Below, piece by piece: positions 43,941-54,153 of a stretch of 64,000 bases of DNA. The stretch is from assembly GCF_003182155.1 (NCBI RefSeq), contig NZ_QGTG01000004.1, forward strand, positions 1-64,000, written 5' to 3'. Both the position numbers and the translations under genes were made by a program. Below the pieces are notes generated by a model. That model worked only from the letters and a program-made list of their open reading frames with translations, had not been told where the DNA came from and did not search any database. The stretch comes from Chitinophaga sp. S165. GTDB taxonomy: Bacteria; Bacteroidota; Bacteroidia; Chitinophagales; Chitinophagaceae. How positions within the stretch are numbered: the stretch's first letter is position 1; each line of letters begins with the position of its first letter.

Positions 43941-44831
43941 ATGCGCCAGCTCGTCATAGGTCTTCTCTTTGCTTTACTGTGGGCATCAGCTGCAGTTGCC
44001 ACCAAATTTGGCATCCATGCGGCCGATCCGCTCATCCTTGCTAATGTCAGGTTCTTACTGGCAGGAGGGGGGATGCTGATCTTCGCCTATCTGATACAGA
44101 AGGGAAAACATCCGTTACCCAAAGGAAAGGAGTGGCTGCACCTGACGATATTCGGCAGTTTGAACACCACTGTCTATCTGGGGTGCTTCGTGATCGCTAT
44201 GAAAACAGTATCTGCCGGTATCGGCAGTTTATCTACGGCCACCAGTCCCTTATTTATAATGGTCATTTCAGCCCTCTGGATGAAGCGGCAATTGAAGTGG
44301 TATGAGATCACAGGTATGTTCCTGGGAATGACAGGTGTGGCCATCGCTACCTACCCATTACTGCAGGACAGCCATGCTACCGTAGGCGGTATCATCATTC
44401 TTATGTCAGGAATGTTATCAGTTTCGGTGGCCACTGTGTATTATGCCCGTATTAAATGGACACTTCCTAATCTGGCCATTAACGGCTGGCAGGTCTTTCT
44501 CGGCGGACTGCTTTTCATTCCCATCACCGCTGCTTTCGCCAATTTTGAGACGACACATTTCAACACAGAGTTCTGGCTCTCCGTCGGCTGGCTGATCATC
44601 CCTGTTTCGGTTATTGCCTTGCAGTTATGGTTCTACCTTGTCCGTAAAGATGCAGTAAGGGCTTCTCTGTGGCTGTTCCTATGCCCCGTATTTGGCTTCC
44701 TGTACTCCTGGATGCTCCTCAATGAGCCTATCACATGGTTTACCTTCGCCGGTACAATATTGGTGATTGGTGGGCTTTATCTGGCCCAGCGTGAGAAGTT
44801 CAGAAAATCTGCTATTCCTCAAAATCAATAG
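43941..44831 (+). CDS. EamA/DMT-family transporter
   Basis: 296 residues with ten membrane spans in two EamA repeats: LLFALLWASAAVATKFG...LANVRFLLAG and MSGMLSVSVATVYYARI... through LNEPITWFTFAGTILVIGG. Drug/metabolite transporters of this group export amino acids, purines or small metabolites. The substrate cannot be inferred. Its last 20 bases overlap the convergent small gene. Confidence 0.9.
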   Translation: MRQLVIGLLFALLWASAAVATKFGIHAADPLILANVRFLLAGGGMLIFAYLIQKGKHPLPKGKEWLHLTIFGSLNTTVYLGCFVIAMKTVSAGIGSLSTATSPLFIMVISALWMKRQLKWYEITGMFLGMTGVAIATYPLLQDSHATVGGIIILMSGMLSVSVATVYYARIKWTLPNLAINGWQVFLGGLLFIPITAAFANFETTHFNTEFWLSVGWLIIPVSVIALQLWFYLVRKDAVRASLWLFLCPVFGFLYSWMLLNEPITWFTFAGTILVIGGLYLAQREKFRKSAIPQNQ

Positions 44832-45231
44832 ACTTGATCTTGTTGGCCAGGTTATCGATGCTTTGCAGCTCGATCTCCCGCATTTTCTTTCGCAGTGTTA
44901 TAGCTTCCTTTTCAGATATGATCCCGTTCTGTAGCGCGTTCTCAATCTTCTGCAACAGCAGCTTCTTTGACCGTTCTATTTTCTTCACTTTGAAGTATGC
45001 ATTGGACTTCCGGGAAATATATTTCCAGAACAGGGATAATACAATGGATACGCTGGGCGCGAGGATGACCAGCCATGATTTAAGAGGATAATTATCAGGC
45101 AGATTGTTCGCCAGCAGCACCAGTAAGGTACCACCTCCTGCGCCGGCTATACTGGCGGATGTCGAATTAGGTTGCTGGGTATTGGAAGATTGCGTGGATG
45201 GGTTAGCAACCAGTGAATTTTCTTGTTCCAA
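44812..45231 (-). CDS. Small membrane-anchored protein with cytoplasmic helix
   Basis: 139 residues. A Ser/Asn/Gln-rich head (about 1-28) precedes two hydrophobic segments (about 28-43 and 51-69), then a basic, strongly helical tail (KKIERSKKLLLQKIENALQN, ISEKEAITLRKKMREIE). No family recognised. It overlaps the 3' end of the EamA gene on the other strand. With the next small gene on the same strand it may form a pair. Confidence 0.55.
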   Translation of the reverse strand: MEQENSLVANPSTQSSNTQQPNSTSASIAGAGGGTLLVLLANNLPDNYPLKSWLVILAPSVSIVLSLFWKYISRKSNAYFKVKKIERSKKLLLQKIENALQNGIISEKEAITLRKKMREIELQSIDNLANKIKSIDFEE

Positions 45232-45334
45232 CGAATGAAAGTGGTTTTATAGGATAATAGTTATAGTTAAATAAATATAGTGGATGATGGTATTTAACCA
45301 GGCGATAGTGATAAAGTGAATGAAATAATAAGAA

Positions 45335-45577
45335 CTATTTCCCTAATAATACATCTATGGTACGGAGTATCTGTTGTGTATCATTTTGTTTTTCGAGATC
45401 AAGCACTACAACATGTCCTGATTTGTCTTCTACCACCAGTGACTTTGGTGGAAATCGGCGGATTCTCTTGAGTCTGGCCGTCTCCCGGGATGCGTTCAGG
45501 AGCGTGATTGCCAAAGATGACAACGAGGCGAACACCGCAATAATCACCAATATGGTAGTAAATGTAGATGACATCAT
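45335..45577 (-). CDS. Small single-span membrane protein
   Basis: 80 residues: one membrane helix (FTTILVIIAVFASLSSLAIT, about 5-25), a basic stretch (RLKRIRRFPPKS) and a beta-rich cytoplasmic end (LVVEDKSGHVVVLDLEKQ then DTQQILRTIDVLLG). The end resembles short sheet modules reported as effector-associated components (EACC1) in conflict systems, but this is a weak likeness. It is about 100 bases upstream of the gene at 44812-45231 on the same strand. Confidence 0.5.
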   Translation of the reverse strand: MMSSTFTTILVIIAVFASLSSLAITLLNASRETARLKRIRRFPPKSLVVEDKSGHVVVLDLEKQNDTQQILRTIDVLLGK

Positions 45578-46085
45578 ACTAGGTTACATTTTCTGTTTTT
45601 AGTCATAGCTATTAAAATTACGCAATTTCTGTCAAAAAAACACTTATATGTTCTTTTATATATAGTTACAGTGTGATTTAAAATTATTCCTAATCCAAGA
45701 CTCTCCAAATATTTTTTTTACTCCTGTAAGTAGTTTTCCGGAATTACCTGTCCTCATATAGATACCGGATCAACTTCCGGGCCAGCCGGTAAGGCAGACT
45801 GGGCGGGAGCCTGATAAGAAGGAACAGAAAAGCACGTGTCGAAAACTGATAATTAAAGATTTAACAGCCCAATGAGTACTATGCCAGCCGGAAAAATAAA
45901 ATGATACAAAAATAACAACGTTGTGAAGACTGATAAGATCTTGATCGGATAATTTACCAACTTCTCTAGATCAGGCTAATTTAGGACTATACCAACATAA
46001 TAAAGGGGGATAATTCCGCGATAATGATCATTATATTTACCTCCGGGGGACTTTCCGTATGTAAACTAAGCTTAGTACATACCGT
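45578..46085. other. Intergenic region before the mannan locus
   Basis: About 500 AT-rich bases between divergent genes. No protein-like frame seen. TATATTTA near 46032 is a 7/8 match to the -7 box TAnnTTTG and lies about 50 bases before the sigma-factor start; no clear -33 box accompanies it. Confidence 0.4.
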
Positions 46086-46685
46086 ATGAGTAACAGTGAA
46101 GATATCAGATATTGGCAGCGGCAGATTGCATGTGAAGGCGATGAAAAGGCTTTTTCAGAGCTCTTTCGCCATTTCTATGACCGCCTGTTACACTTCTCCA
46201 TCCAATACGTTTACACCCGCGAAGCCGCGGAAGAAATAGTTTCAGATGTTTTTGTAAAGATCTGGAACCGCCGTGACGAACTCGAAAAGATCGCCAATCT
46301 CGAAGTGTACCTTTTCGTGGCCGTTAAAAATCACTCGCTGAATTATCTCGAACAATATTCCTCCTTACGTATCACTCCCCTCAATGACGACACCGGACTT
46401 TCACAATTGACCAACTCAATTGATCCCGGACGCACAATGGAGTGGAAAGAGATCCTGTTCAAAATGGACCAGGAAGTAGGCCGCCTGCCCGACCAGTGCC
46501 GTCGTGTGTTTAAACTGATCAAAGAAGAAGGATTTAAATATAAAGATGTAGCAGAGATCCTGAACATTTCTCCGCGCACAGTAGAAACGCAATTATTCCG
46601 TGCTATGAAACGCCTGAACGAAGTGATAGGCCCATACATCACCAACAGACTAAAAGAAAAAAATAAAAAACCGGATTCCCTGTAA
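46086..46685 (+). CDS. ECF RNA polymerase sigma factor
   Basis: 199 residues. Region 2 is FSELFRHFYDRLLHFSIQYV through AEEIVSDVFVKIWNRRDEL; region 4 is LPDQCRRVFKLIKEEGFKYK then VAEILNISPRTVETQLFRAM. This is the Bacteroidota sigma-70 group paired with FecR and SusC/SusD. It should direct transcription of the following locus when the SusC-FecR signal is sensed. 41 bases before fecR. Confidence 0.92.
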   Translation: MSNSEDIRYWQRQIACEGDEKAFSELFRHFYDRLLHFSIQYVYTREAAEEIVSDVFVKIWNRRDELEKIANLEVYLFVAVKNHSLNYLEQYSSLRITPLNDDTGLSQLTNSIDPGRTMEWKEILFKMDQEVGRLPDQCRRVFKLIKEEGFKYKDVAEILNISPRTVETQLFRAMKRLNEVIGPYITNRLKEKNKKPDSL

Positions 46686-46726
46686 GTAGTTTTTCTATTC
46701 TCTCTGTCCTTCTACTACAACCGCGT

Positions 46727-47740
46727 ATGATAAACGAAGAATTATTTACCACGTTAGCCGCCAGGAAACTGGCAGGAGAAGCTACCACCGCAGAGCAGCA
46801 GGAGCTTGAGTTGATGTTGCAGGATTATCCTGAACTCCGCGAACGCTACCAGTTGCTGCAACAGTACTTCAAAGTATCGGCATATCATTCTTCTGTCGAA
46901 ACAGAGCAGGCCTTGCAACGTACCATGTCCAGGATCAATATTAACGTAAACGTAACTCCTGTAAAAAGGATGTTCCCCTGGAAATGGGCAGGTGTTGCTG
47001 CTGCCGCAATATTAATAGCTGCCGTCGCCGTTGTGGCACTCAGGCCCAAACAACAGCAGATAGAAGTGGCCAAACTGATGGAACGTCAGAATGGTAAAGC
47101 TACGAGGGCCGTTATAGAACTGGCAGACGGTAGCAAGATCTGGCTGAACGCCGATAGTAAGTTGTCTTATCCGGAAGTGTTCAATAGTCACTCCCGCGAG
47201 GTCTATCTTACCGGTGAGGCCTTCTTCGATATCGCTGCAGATCCGAAGAAACCATTCATCGTACATCTCTCATCAGGTAGCATCCATGTACTCGGAACTT
47301 CCTTCAATATCCGCGCTTATGAAAATGAAGCTGTACAAACATCTGTAAAAACAGGTAAAGTAGCATTCATACCGGCCTATGAAGCAGGGAAGAAACCTGA
47401 TACCATTTATATCACACCAGATGAAAAAGTGACGTACCGCCAGGTTGTTACCGATGATGATAGTGAGAGGGCTATCGTTAAAGAAATTACTTCCGCAGAA
47501 GATGATAAAGCCTGGACAGAAGGAAGACTGGTATTCCGCGACAGAACACTGGAAGAGATAGCATTCGAACTGGAAAGAACATTCGGCAAGAAGGTCACCT
47601 TCGCCAGCGATGCTCCCCGCTATTATAGGCTTACGGGGGCTTTCCAGAACAACAGCCTGCAGGATATCATGTATTATCTTGCCAGGTCCAAAGCGTTCCA
47701 CTATACAATTACAGATAGCACATTACTGATCACAGAATAG
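46727..47740 (+). CDS. FecR-type anti-sigma factor
   Basis: 337 residues. Cytoplasmic N-terminal part (about 1-85), one membrane helix (WAGVAAAAILIAAVAVVAL, about 88-106), then the periplasmic FecR domain (ATRAVIELADGSKIWLNAD, REVYLTGEAFFDIA) and a C-terminal secretin/STN-like module (LEEIAFELERTFGKKVTF). It holds the ECF sigma factor and receives the signal from the SusC N-terminal domain. Confidence 0.9.
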   Translation: MINEELFTTLAARKLAGEATTAEQQELELMLQDYPELRERYQLLQQYFKVSAYHSSVETEQALQRTMSRININVNVTPVKRMFPWKWAGVAAAAILIAAVAVVALRPKQQQIEVAKLMERQNGKATRAVIELADGSKIWLNADSKLSYPEVFNSHSREVYLTGEAFFDIAADPKKPFIVHLSSGSIHVLGTSFNIRAYENEAVQTSVKTGKVAFIPAYEAGKKPDTIYITPDEKVTYRQVVTDDDSERAIVKEITSAEDDKAWTEGRLVFRDRTLEEIAFELERTFGKKVTFASDAPRYYRLTGAFQNNSLQDIMYYLARSKAFHYTITDSTLLITE

Positions 47741-47794
47741 GTCACGTTCGTTTATTTAATCAATCAAATCAATTCATTCACAAACAGCTGCGTT

Positions 47795-50700
47795 ATGAAA
47801 GAAAGACCGCTACCCATGCGTTTTTCGGGACTTTTCCGCTCGTTGTTCCTCCCGCTTTTTGTCTGCATGGCGTTATTGAACATGCTCGACCTGAAGGCGC
47901 AGAGTGCATTTGCTGCTAATGCAGATCACACTGTATACGGCCAGGGACAACAGGTTAAGGACACAAACATCCCACTTGAAAACCGTATTAGTCTCCAGGT
48001 AAATAATGAACTGCTCGGGCAGGTGCTGGAGAAAATTCAACAGCAAACACCATATGTGTTCGTCTATTCAAATGACGAAATAAAAGTAGCGCAGAAGATC
48101 TCTCTGTCCGTGAAAGACAAGAAACTGGGCGAAGTACTGGATATGGTGTTGTCTCCGCTGGACATCAAATTCGAAATGATCGATAACAAGATCATTCTCC
48201 GTCAGGCAGTTACTGCCACACCTCAACAGGCCGAAATCACGATCAATGGCCGGATCGTTAACAATAAGGGAGAAGGTATCCCGAATGTCAATGTTCGTTT
48301 GCAGGGTACCAATGTCGGTACCACTTCAAATGATCAGGGTTTTTTTACGCTAAAGATCCCAGCTGGGCAAGCCAATGGTACCTTGGTCTGCTCTTCCGTT
48401 GGTTACATCCCATCGGAAGTAGGGATCAGCGGAAGAACTAATATTACCGTAATGCTCACTGCCGACTCTAAGGACCTGGGAGAGATAGTGGTTACCGCTT
48501 ACGGCTCACAAAAGAGAACACAGGTAACGGCGGCCATCAATACGATCTCCACTAAAGATATTGAAGGCCGGCCCGTTGCTAACATGTTCCAGGCCTTGCA
48601 GGGAACGGCGCCTAACCTGATCCTCCAGCAGAACAACGCTGAACCGGGTGCTCAGCTTACCCTCAACATCCGTGGTGTAGGTAGTTTGACCGGTAACTCC
48701 CCGCTTATCATTATTGATGGTGTGCAGGCTGGCAAGGATGGTTTGCAAAACCTCAACCCTTATGATGTAGAAAGCATCTCCGTATTGAAAGATGCCGCTT
48801 CTTCTGCTATCTACGGTTCCCAGGCTGCAAACGGTGTTATCTATATCACAACCAAAAGAGGTGGTAAAGACGAGAAACCAAGTGTTACCTACAACGGCAT
48901 CTATGGTTGGCAAACACCTACCACACTGCCCCGTAACGTGGAAGCATGGGAATACATGACACTGAAAAATGAAGCACTGGTGAACTCCGGTAAAACGCCA
49001 CAGTTCTCTCCGGATGATATCAACTTCTGGCATAAACGCGGTTCAGAACCTGCTTATCTGAAGGAAATGCTGCGCGACCATACACCTATGCAGAACCATA
49101 GCCTCAGTATGACCGGTGGCGGCAAAACAAGCAGCTACCTTGTTTCATTGGGATATGTGAACCAGGGCAACATGTTGCAGAACTCTTATGTTGACCAGGA
49201 CTTCTTCTACAAGCGTTACAACGCCAGGGCAAATCTCTCTGTCGATGTGAGCAAGTATGTAAAAGTAAATGTGAACCTTGCCTATACCAAAGGGATTAAA
49301 CGCAGGCAACAGGCAGACATCGGTATCCTGATCAGGGATGCTATCCGTACGCCTCGTATCTATCCTGTACTTGATTCACTCGGTAATTTCGTAGTGCCGT
49401 CACTGAACAGTAATAACGTACTGGCACAGTTAAAATCACAAGGCTTCAACAAAGAAGAGAAAGACAACCTGCTGGGCGGTCTTGATATTACCATCAACCC
49501 GGTAAAGCATTTCAAACTTAATTTTAACGCTTCCGGTACTTATACGATCACTAACCAGACCGATCGTCAGAACAAATACAGTTACGCTTCTTATTATACC
49601 ACGGCCAATCCTCCATTGTACAACAAGATGTATGAATATGAATTCAAAGATCTTGCCTCAAACGTATATGCTACAGCAGAGTATGAGAATACCTTTGGTA
49701 AACATTATGTGAAAGCACAGGTGGGCGGTCGTAGTGACGCCATTAATGAAGAATATGGTTTAAAAGCTACCCGTTACGGTACCACTAACCTGGATCCCGA
49801 CTGGAGCATCGGCGGTGGATATATTCCTAAACCTGATGGTACTTTCGATTATGCGAACATTGGTACCTACAACGAGTTCGTCAATCCTAACCTGTTTGCG
49901 CTGAACTCACTTTTCGGTAGAGTGAACTATGTGTATAACGATAAATATCTGGCGGAATTCACCTGGCGTTATGACGGTTCTTCCAAACTTGCTCCAGGTC
50001 ATCAGTGGCAGTTCTTCCCGGCGTTCTCTCTGGGTTGGAGGATCACTGACGAAGCCTTCTTCGAAGACTTCAAGGAAAAGTATGGTAACGTGAAGTTCCG
50101 TTATTCCTGGGGACAGGTGGGTAACTCCAACATCGGAGGATTCAACTACCTGGCAAGGGTAACACTGAACACCGGTAAATATCCGTTCAATAACACACCT
50201 AACACCGGTGCCGATTTCTCCGCTTACAATGAGACATTGCAATGGGAGATCTCTACTATGAGCAACTATGGTGTGGATGTAGACCTGTTTAATAATAAGG
50301 TCTCCGCATCATTCGACTACTTCAATAAAAATACTGATGGTATCTACCTGTTCCAGGTAGTGCCTGGTACTGCCGGTATCGGCGCGTCTCTGCAGAACGT
50401 AGGTAAAGTGCAGAACAAAGGCTGGGAGTTAACAGTGTCTTATCATGCAAAAACCGGAGCTGTCAATCATACCATCTCCGGTAACCTGTCAGACAACCTG
50501 AACAAGATCGTGAAATACGGTGAACAATCCGTACAGGGTTCTGACTTCTCATTCATTATCAAGGAAGGCTTCCCGATCGCTTCCTACTATGGTTATAAGT
50601 CAAACGGCTTGTATCAGAACCTGGACGATATCAAGAACGCTCCAAAGGTGCCGTTTGCTTACAACCAGCAGGTGATGCCGGGCGATATCCGTTATATCGA

Positions 50701-51283
50701 CCGTAATGGCGACGGCACCATCGATGCCGATGACCGTTATGTATTTGGCAATCCTTTCCCACGTTACACTTTCGGATTCAATTATTCAGCTAACTGGAAG
50801 AACTGGGACTTCTCAATGTTCTGGCAGGGTGTTGGTAAAAGAAGCCAGTTCCTGCGTGGTGACATCGTAGAGGCATTCCACAACAATGAGGACCATGCTT
50901 TCGAGCAGCACCTTGACCGCTGGACGCCTACCAATCCGGATGCGTCTTATCCACGGCTCACTATTGGTACTGCCGATGCCAACAACTTTGCGTATTCCGA
51001 TTACTGGATGTTCGATACAAAATACCTGCGCTTAAAGAACCTGCAGTTCGGCTATACACTGCCTCGTAGTGTAAGTCAGACGCTGCACATCCAGAGCGCA
51101 AGGGTTTATTTCACCAGCCAGAACCTGCTGACATTCACTCCCCGCCGTTTCCGCGAGTTGGGTGTGGACCCGGAATTCACACAGTTTGACGATAAACTGT
51201 CCTTTACCAATTACAATGCTATTGCAGGACGTAGCTATCCGAATGCAGCTACCTTCTCATTTGGTCTGGACCTGAAATTCTGA
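47795..51283 (+). CDS. SusC/RagA-type TonB-dependent outer-membrane transporter
   Basis: 1162 residues. Signal peptide (to about residue 40), STN signalling domain (about 62-140, LGQVLEKIQQQTPYVFVYSN), carboxypeptidase-D-like domain (INGRIVNNKGEGIPNVNVRL, about 150-225), plug (EIVVTAYGSQKRTQVTAAI; later SVLKDAASSAIYGSQAANGV) and a 22-strand barrel ending FSFGLDLKF. The STN domain fits signalling to FecR and the sigma factor. It imports oligosaccharides with the SusD partner, 24 bases downstream; GH76 in the same operon points to alpha-mannan fragments. Confidence 0.93.
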   Translation: MKERPLPMRFSGLFRSLFLPLFVCMALLNMLDLKAQSAFAANADHTVYGQGQQVKDTNIPLENRISLQVNNELLGQVLEKIQQQTPYVFVYSNDEIKVAQKISLSVKDKKLGEVLDMVLSPLDIKFEMIDNKIILRQAVTATPQQAEITINGRIVNNKGEGIPNVNVRLQGTNVGTTSNDQGFFTLKIPAGQANGTLVCSSVGYIPSEVGISGRTNITVMLTADSKDLGEIVVTAYGSQKRTQVTAAINTISTKDIEGRPVANMFQALQGTAPNLILQQNNAEPGAQLTLNIRGVGSLTGNSPLIIIDGVQAGKDGLQNLNPYDVESISVLKDAASSAIYGSQAANGVIYITTKRGGKDEKPSVTYNGIYGWQTPTTLPRNVEAWEYMTLKNEALVNSGKTPQFSPDDINFWHKRGSEPAYLKEMLRDHTPMQNHSLSMTGGGKTSSYLVSLGYVNQGNMLQNSYVDQDFFYKRYNARANLSVDVSKYVKVNVNLAYTKGIKRRQQADIGILIRDAIRTPRIYPVLDSLGNFVVPSLNSNNVLAQLKSQGFNKEEKDNLLGGLDITINPVKHFKLNFNASGTYTITNQTDRQNKYSYASYYTTANPPLYNKMYEYEFKDLASNVYATAEYENTFGKHYVKAQVGGRSDAINEEYGLKATRYGTTNLDPDWSIGGGYIPKPDGTFDYANIGTYNEFVNPNLFALNSLFGRVNYVYNDKYLAEFTWRYDGSSKLAPGHQWQFFPAFSLGWRITDEAFFEDFKEKYGNVKFRYSWGQVGNSNIGGFNYLARVTLNTGKYPFNNTPNTGADFSAYNETLQWEISTMSNYGVDVDLFNNKVSASFDYFNKNTDGIYLFQVVPGTAGIGASLQNVGKVQNKGWELTVSYHAKTGAVNHTISGNLSDNLNKIVKYGEQSVQGSDFSFIIKEGFPIASYYGYKSNGLYQNLDDIKNAPKVPFAYNQQVMPGDIRYIDRNGDGTIDADDRYVFGNPFPRYTFGFNYSANWKNWDFSMFWQGVGKRSQFLRGDIVEAFHNNEDHAFEQHLDRWTPTNPDASYPRLTIGTADANNFAYSDYWMFDTKYLRLKNLQFGYTLPRSVSQTLHIQSARVYFTSQNLLTFTPRRFRELGVDPEFTQFDDKLSFTNYNAIAGRSYPNAATFSFGLDLKF

Positions 51284-51307
51284 TAATAGCGCTCAAAGTT
51301 CATTAGT

Positions 51308-52930
51308 ATGAAGAAATTATTATTACCAATACTTTGCGCCGTCGTGCTGTTCTCCTGCCGTAAGCTGGACCAGCCTATCACGCGCGACTATACAGACGCT
51401 GCCTACTGGCAGAACGCTGACGATGCACTGGCAGCGCTCGCAAGCTGTTATGAGAACCTGTCTGACGATACTTATTATTTTGGTGACGAAGCACTCAGTG
51501 ACAATGGTTTTGTAAACGGTATCGGTTATAAATCCGTTTCCAGGATTGCTTCCGGCGCTTACGACCCGTCCAACGACAGGCTTACGCAGGAATGGCAATA
51601 TCGTTTCACCTGCATCCGCAAGTGTAATATCGTAACGACAAATATTGACAGGGTACCCGGAATGGACTCTACGCTGAAACGCCGTATCCTGGCGGAAGCA
51701 AGGTTCATTCGTGCTTACTCTTATTTCCAGCTGGCAAGCTGGTTTGGAGATGTACCGTTCTACACTAACCTGATCTCCATTGAAGAGGCCAGATCGATCT
51801 CCCGGACAAATAAGAATGAAGTGCTCAACTTTGTTCAGTCCGAGCTGACCGCTATCCGTCCCGATCTGCCGGTAAACAACTACTCCGGTGCCAATGGCGG
51901 ATACCAGGAAAAAGACCGTGGCCGCATCACCCGTGGCGCTGCTATTGCCCTGAGTGCACGTGTGCATATGTTCAAAAGCGAATGGCAGTTAGCTATCGAC
52001 GATTGTGAACTGCTCATAAGCAATACCAACAACGGCACTTATGCATTGCAGAGCAACTACAGCAATATCTTCACTACCGCCAATGAGTATAACAGCGAAG
52101 TAATCTTCGACATACAATATGGCGGTGGCCGTACCAACAGCTCACAACGTAACTTCCTGCCACAAACAGTAGCGCTGCTGAGAAGTACGCTGGTGCCTAC
52201 GCAGGATCTGGTGGATGATTATATCATGCTGAACGGAAAGGGTATCCGGGAAGCGGGTTCCGGTTATAACGAAAATGATCCTTATACTAACCGCGATCCC
52301 CGTTTCAACGCTACCATCCTGCACGACGGTTCTACCGTTACAGACTTTGATGGTAAGGTACAGACGATCCTGACCAAACCTGGTTCCAATCCTGCTACTA
52401 ACAGCGTGGACGACCAGGGAGCTTCTCCCACCGGTTATTATTTCTACAAATATTATGACCGTACTGCTACTAACTATAACTCTGGCTTAAACCTCATCGT
52501 GATCCGTTATGCCGATGTGTTGCTGATGTATGCAGAAGCGAAGAATGAACTCGGTCAGCTGGATGCTGGTGTCTGGAACCAAACGATCCGTGCACTGCGG
52601 GCACGTGCCGGCTTCACCGATGCAGGCGCACTGGAGTTCCCTGGGGTCGCACAGGCAGCACTGCAAACCATCGTACGCCGGGACAGAAGAGCAGAACTTG
52701 CATTCGAAGGTGTACGTGCGCTGGACATCCGTCGCTGGAAGATCGCCGACCAGGTAATGAGCAGGCCTGTAAGAGGTATCAAAGTATCCGGAGGCAGCTT
52801 TAGAACAGATGCGAACGGCTACATCATTGTAGAAGACAGGGCCTTCATAAATCCGAAGCACTACCTCTGGCCGGTGCCTACATTTGAACGCGATCAGAAC
52901 ACAAATCTTGGTCAGAACCAGGATTGGTAA
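51308..52930 (+). CDS. SusD/RagB-type surface glycan-binding lipoprotein
   Basis: 540 residues with a lipobox (VVLFSCRK, Cys near 17). N-terminal SusD segment (DYTDAAYWQNADDALAALAS), TPR-like helices, and the late family motif NVIVIRYADVLLMYAEAKNE-like (NLIVIRYADVLLMYAEAKNE) and RRAELAFEGVRALDIRRW, ending HYLWPVP. It caps the SusC barrel and binds the glycan. Full length. Confidence 0.93.
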   Translation: MKKLLLPILCAVVLFSCRKLDQPITRDYTDAAYWQNADDALAALASCYENLSDDTYYFGDEALSDNGFVNGIGYKSVSRIASGAYDPSNDRLTQEWQYRFTCIRKCNIVTTNIDRVPGMDSTLKRRILAEARFIRAYSYFQLASWFGDVPFYTNLISIEEARSISRTNKNEVLNFVQSELTAIRPDLPVNNYSGANGGYQEKDRGRITRGAAIALSARVHMFKSEWQLAIDDCELLISNTNNGTYALQSNYSNIFTTANEYNSEVIFDIQYGGGRTNSSQRNFLPQTVALLRSTLVPTQDLVDDYIMLNGKGIREAGSGYNENDPYTNRDPRFNATILHDGSTVTDFDGKVQTILTKPGSNPATNSVDDQGASPTGYYFYKYYDRTATNYNSGLNLIVIRYADVLLMYAEAKNELGQLDAGVWNQTIRALRARAGFTDAGALEFPGVAQAALQTIVRRDRRAELAFEGVRALDIRRWKIADQVMSRPVRGIKVSGGSFRTDANGYIIVEDRAFINPKHYLWPVPTFERDQNTNLGQNQDW

Positions 52931-52962
52931 TTCCCACATTAATATTTTCAAACTGATACGAT

Positions 52963-54108
52963 ATGAAAACATTTTTCGCCAATATACTCCTCGCATTACC
53001 GGTTTCACTGGGACTTATACTGACCGGCTGCGGCAAAGACGATCATGAACTGAATACCAATCTGCAACCTGTAGCTCACCTGACAGCCCCGGTAGCTGAT
53101 AAGTACATCAAGCTGCAACCGGCTACCAGCGCTACTGTTAGCTTTGAATGGGATCAGGCACGTGCTGAAGACGGATCACTTGTATTATATGAACTGGTGA
53201 TCGATAAAGAGAGTGGGGACTTCTCCAATCCGATTGCAAAGATCACTTCAGATGGTGGTGGTGTGCAGAACAAACTAACGCTTTCACACAAAGACCTGAA
53301 CAGTATTGCCGGTAAAGCAGGCATCGCTGCACTGGCTACCGGTAAACTGAAATGGACGGTAAATGCTTCAAAAGGTTATAACATCCAACCTGCAGCAGAA
53401 ACCCGCACCATTGAAGTAGAAAGACCAAATGGCTTTGCAGAAATACCAGTAGATGTTTTCCTGACAGGAGATGCTACCGAAGCAGGCGCTGACCTGGCTC
53501 AGGCTGTCAAGCTTAAATCTACCGCCGCCGGTGTATTTGAGATCTATACTTCACTGAAAGATGGTAAATACAAATTCGTTGATAGGAATACCGGTACACC
53601 TACTACTTATTTCATTGATGGAACCGCGTTGAAAGAAGGAGGGGAGAGCACCCAGTCTGGCGGCACTAAAGTATACCGTCTGCGTCTGGACTTCAATAAT
53701 ACCGTTGCCACTATTACAGAGATCACCGCTATCGGCCTGTGGTTCGCACCTGAGAATAGCATCATGTACGATCTCGGCTACACTACTAATGGCGTCTGGT
53801 CATTTGAAAATAAACTGATCAACTTCCACCAGGAATCATGGGGCCGTGACGAACGTTACAAGTTCCGTGTAAGCGTAAAAGCTGCGGATGGTACAGCTGG
53901 TACAGAATGGTTCGGTAGTTCCAATGCTGACAACAACCGCCCTACTTCAGCAACACCGCTTTCTTTCTGGGAGTTGAAACCTATTCAGAATAGCGATCAG
54001 TATAACTACTGTTACAAATTCGCTTCAGAAGTGGATACTAAAAACTGTGACGTGAAATTGTATTTCTCTCCGGACAAAACTTACACGCACGAAGTAATAG
54101 TGCGCTAA
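52963..54108 (+). CDS. SusE/SusF-like surface glycan-binding lipoprotein
   Basis: 381 residues with a lipobox (LILTGCGK, Cys near 23). The N-terminal SusE domain shows SATVSFEWDQARAEDGSLVL; two further beta-sandwich units follow (VDVFLTGDATEAG, IGLWFAPENSIMYD), as in SusE/SusF outer-membrane proteins that bind starch or other glycans. 32 bases after susD, in the same operon. Confidence 0.85.
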   Translation: MKTFFANILLALPVSLGLILTGCGKDDHELNTNLQPVAHLTAPVADKYIKLQPATSATVSFEWDQARAEDGSLVLYELVIDKESGDFSNPIAKITSDGGGVQNKLTLSHKDLNSIAGKAGIAALATGKLKWTVNASKGYNIQPAAETRTIEVERPNGFAEIPVDVFLTGDATEAGADLAQAVKLKSTAAGVFEIYTSLKDGKYKFVDRNTGTPTTYFIDGTALKEGGESTQSGGTKVYRLRLDFNNTVATITEITAIGLWFAPENSIMYDLGYTTNGVWSFENKLINFHQESWGRDERYKFRVSVKAADGTAGTEWFGSSNADNNRPTSATPLSFWELKPIQNSDQYNYCYKFASEVDTKNCDVKLYFSPDKTYTHEVIVR

Positions 54109-54153
54109 TCCGGTATAGACATCCATTTCATCTAAACGATCAATCAAAAGCTC

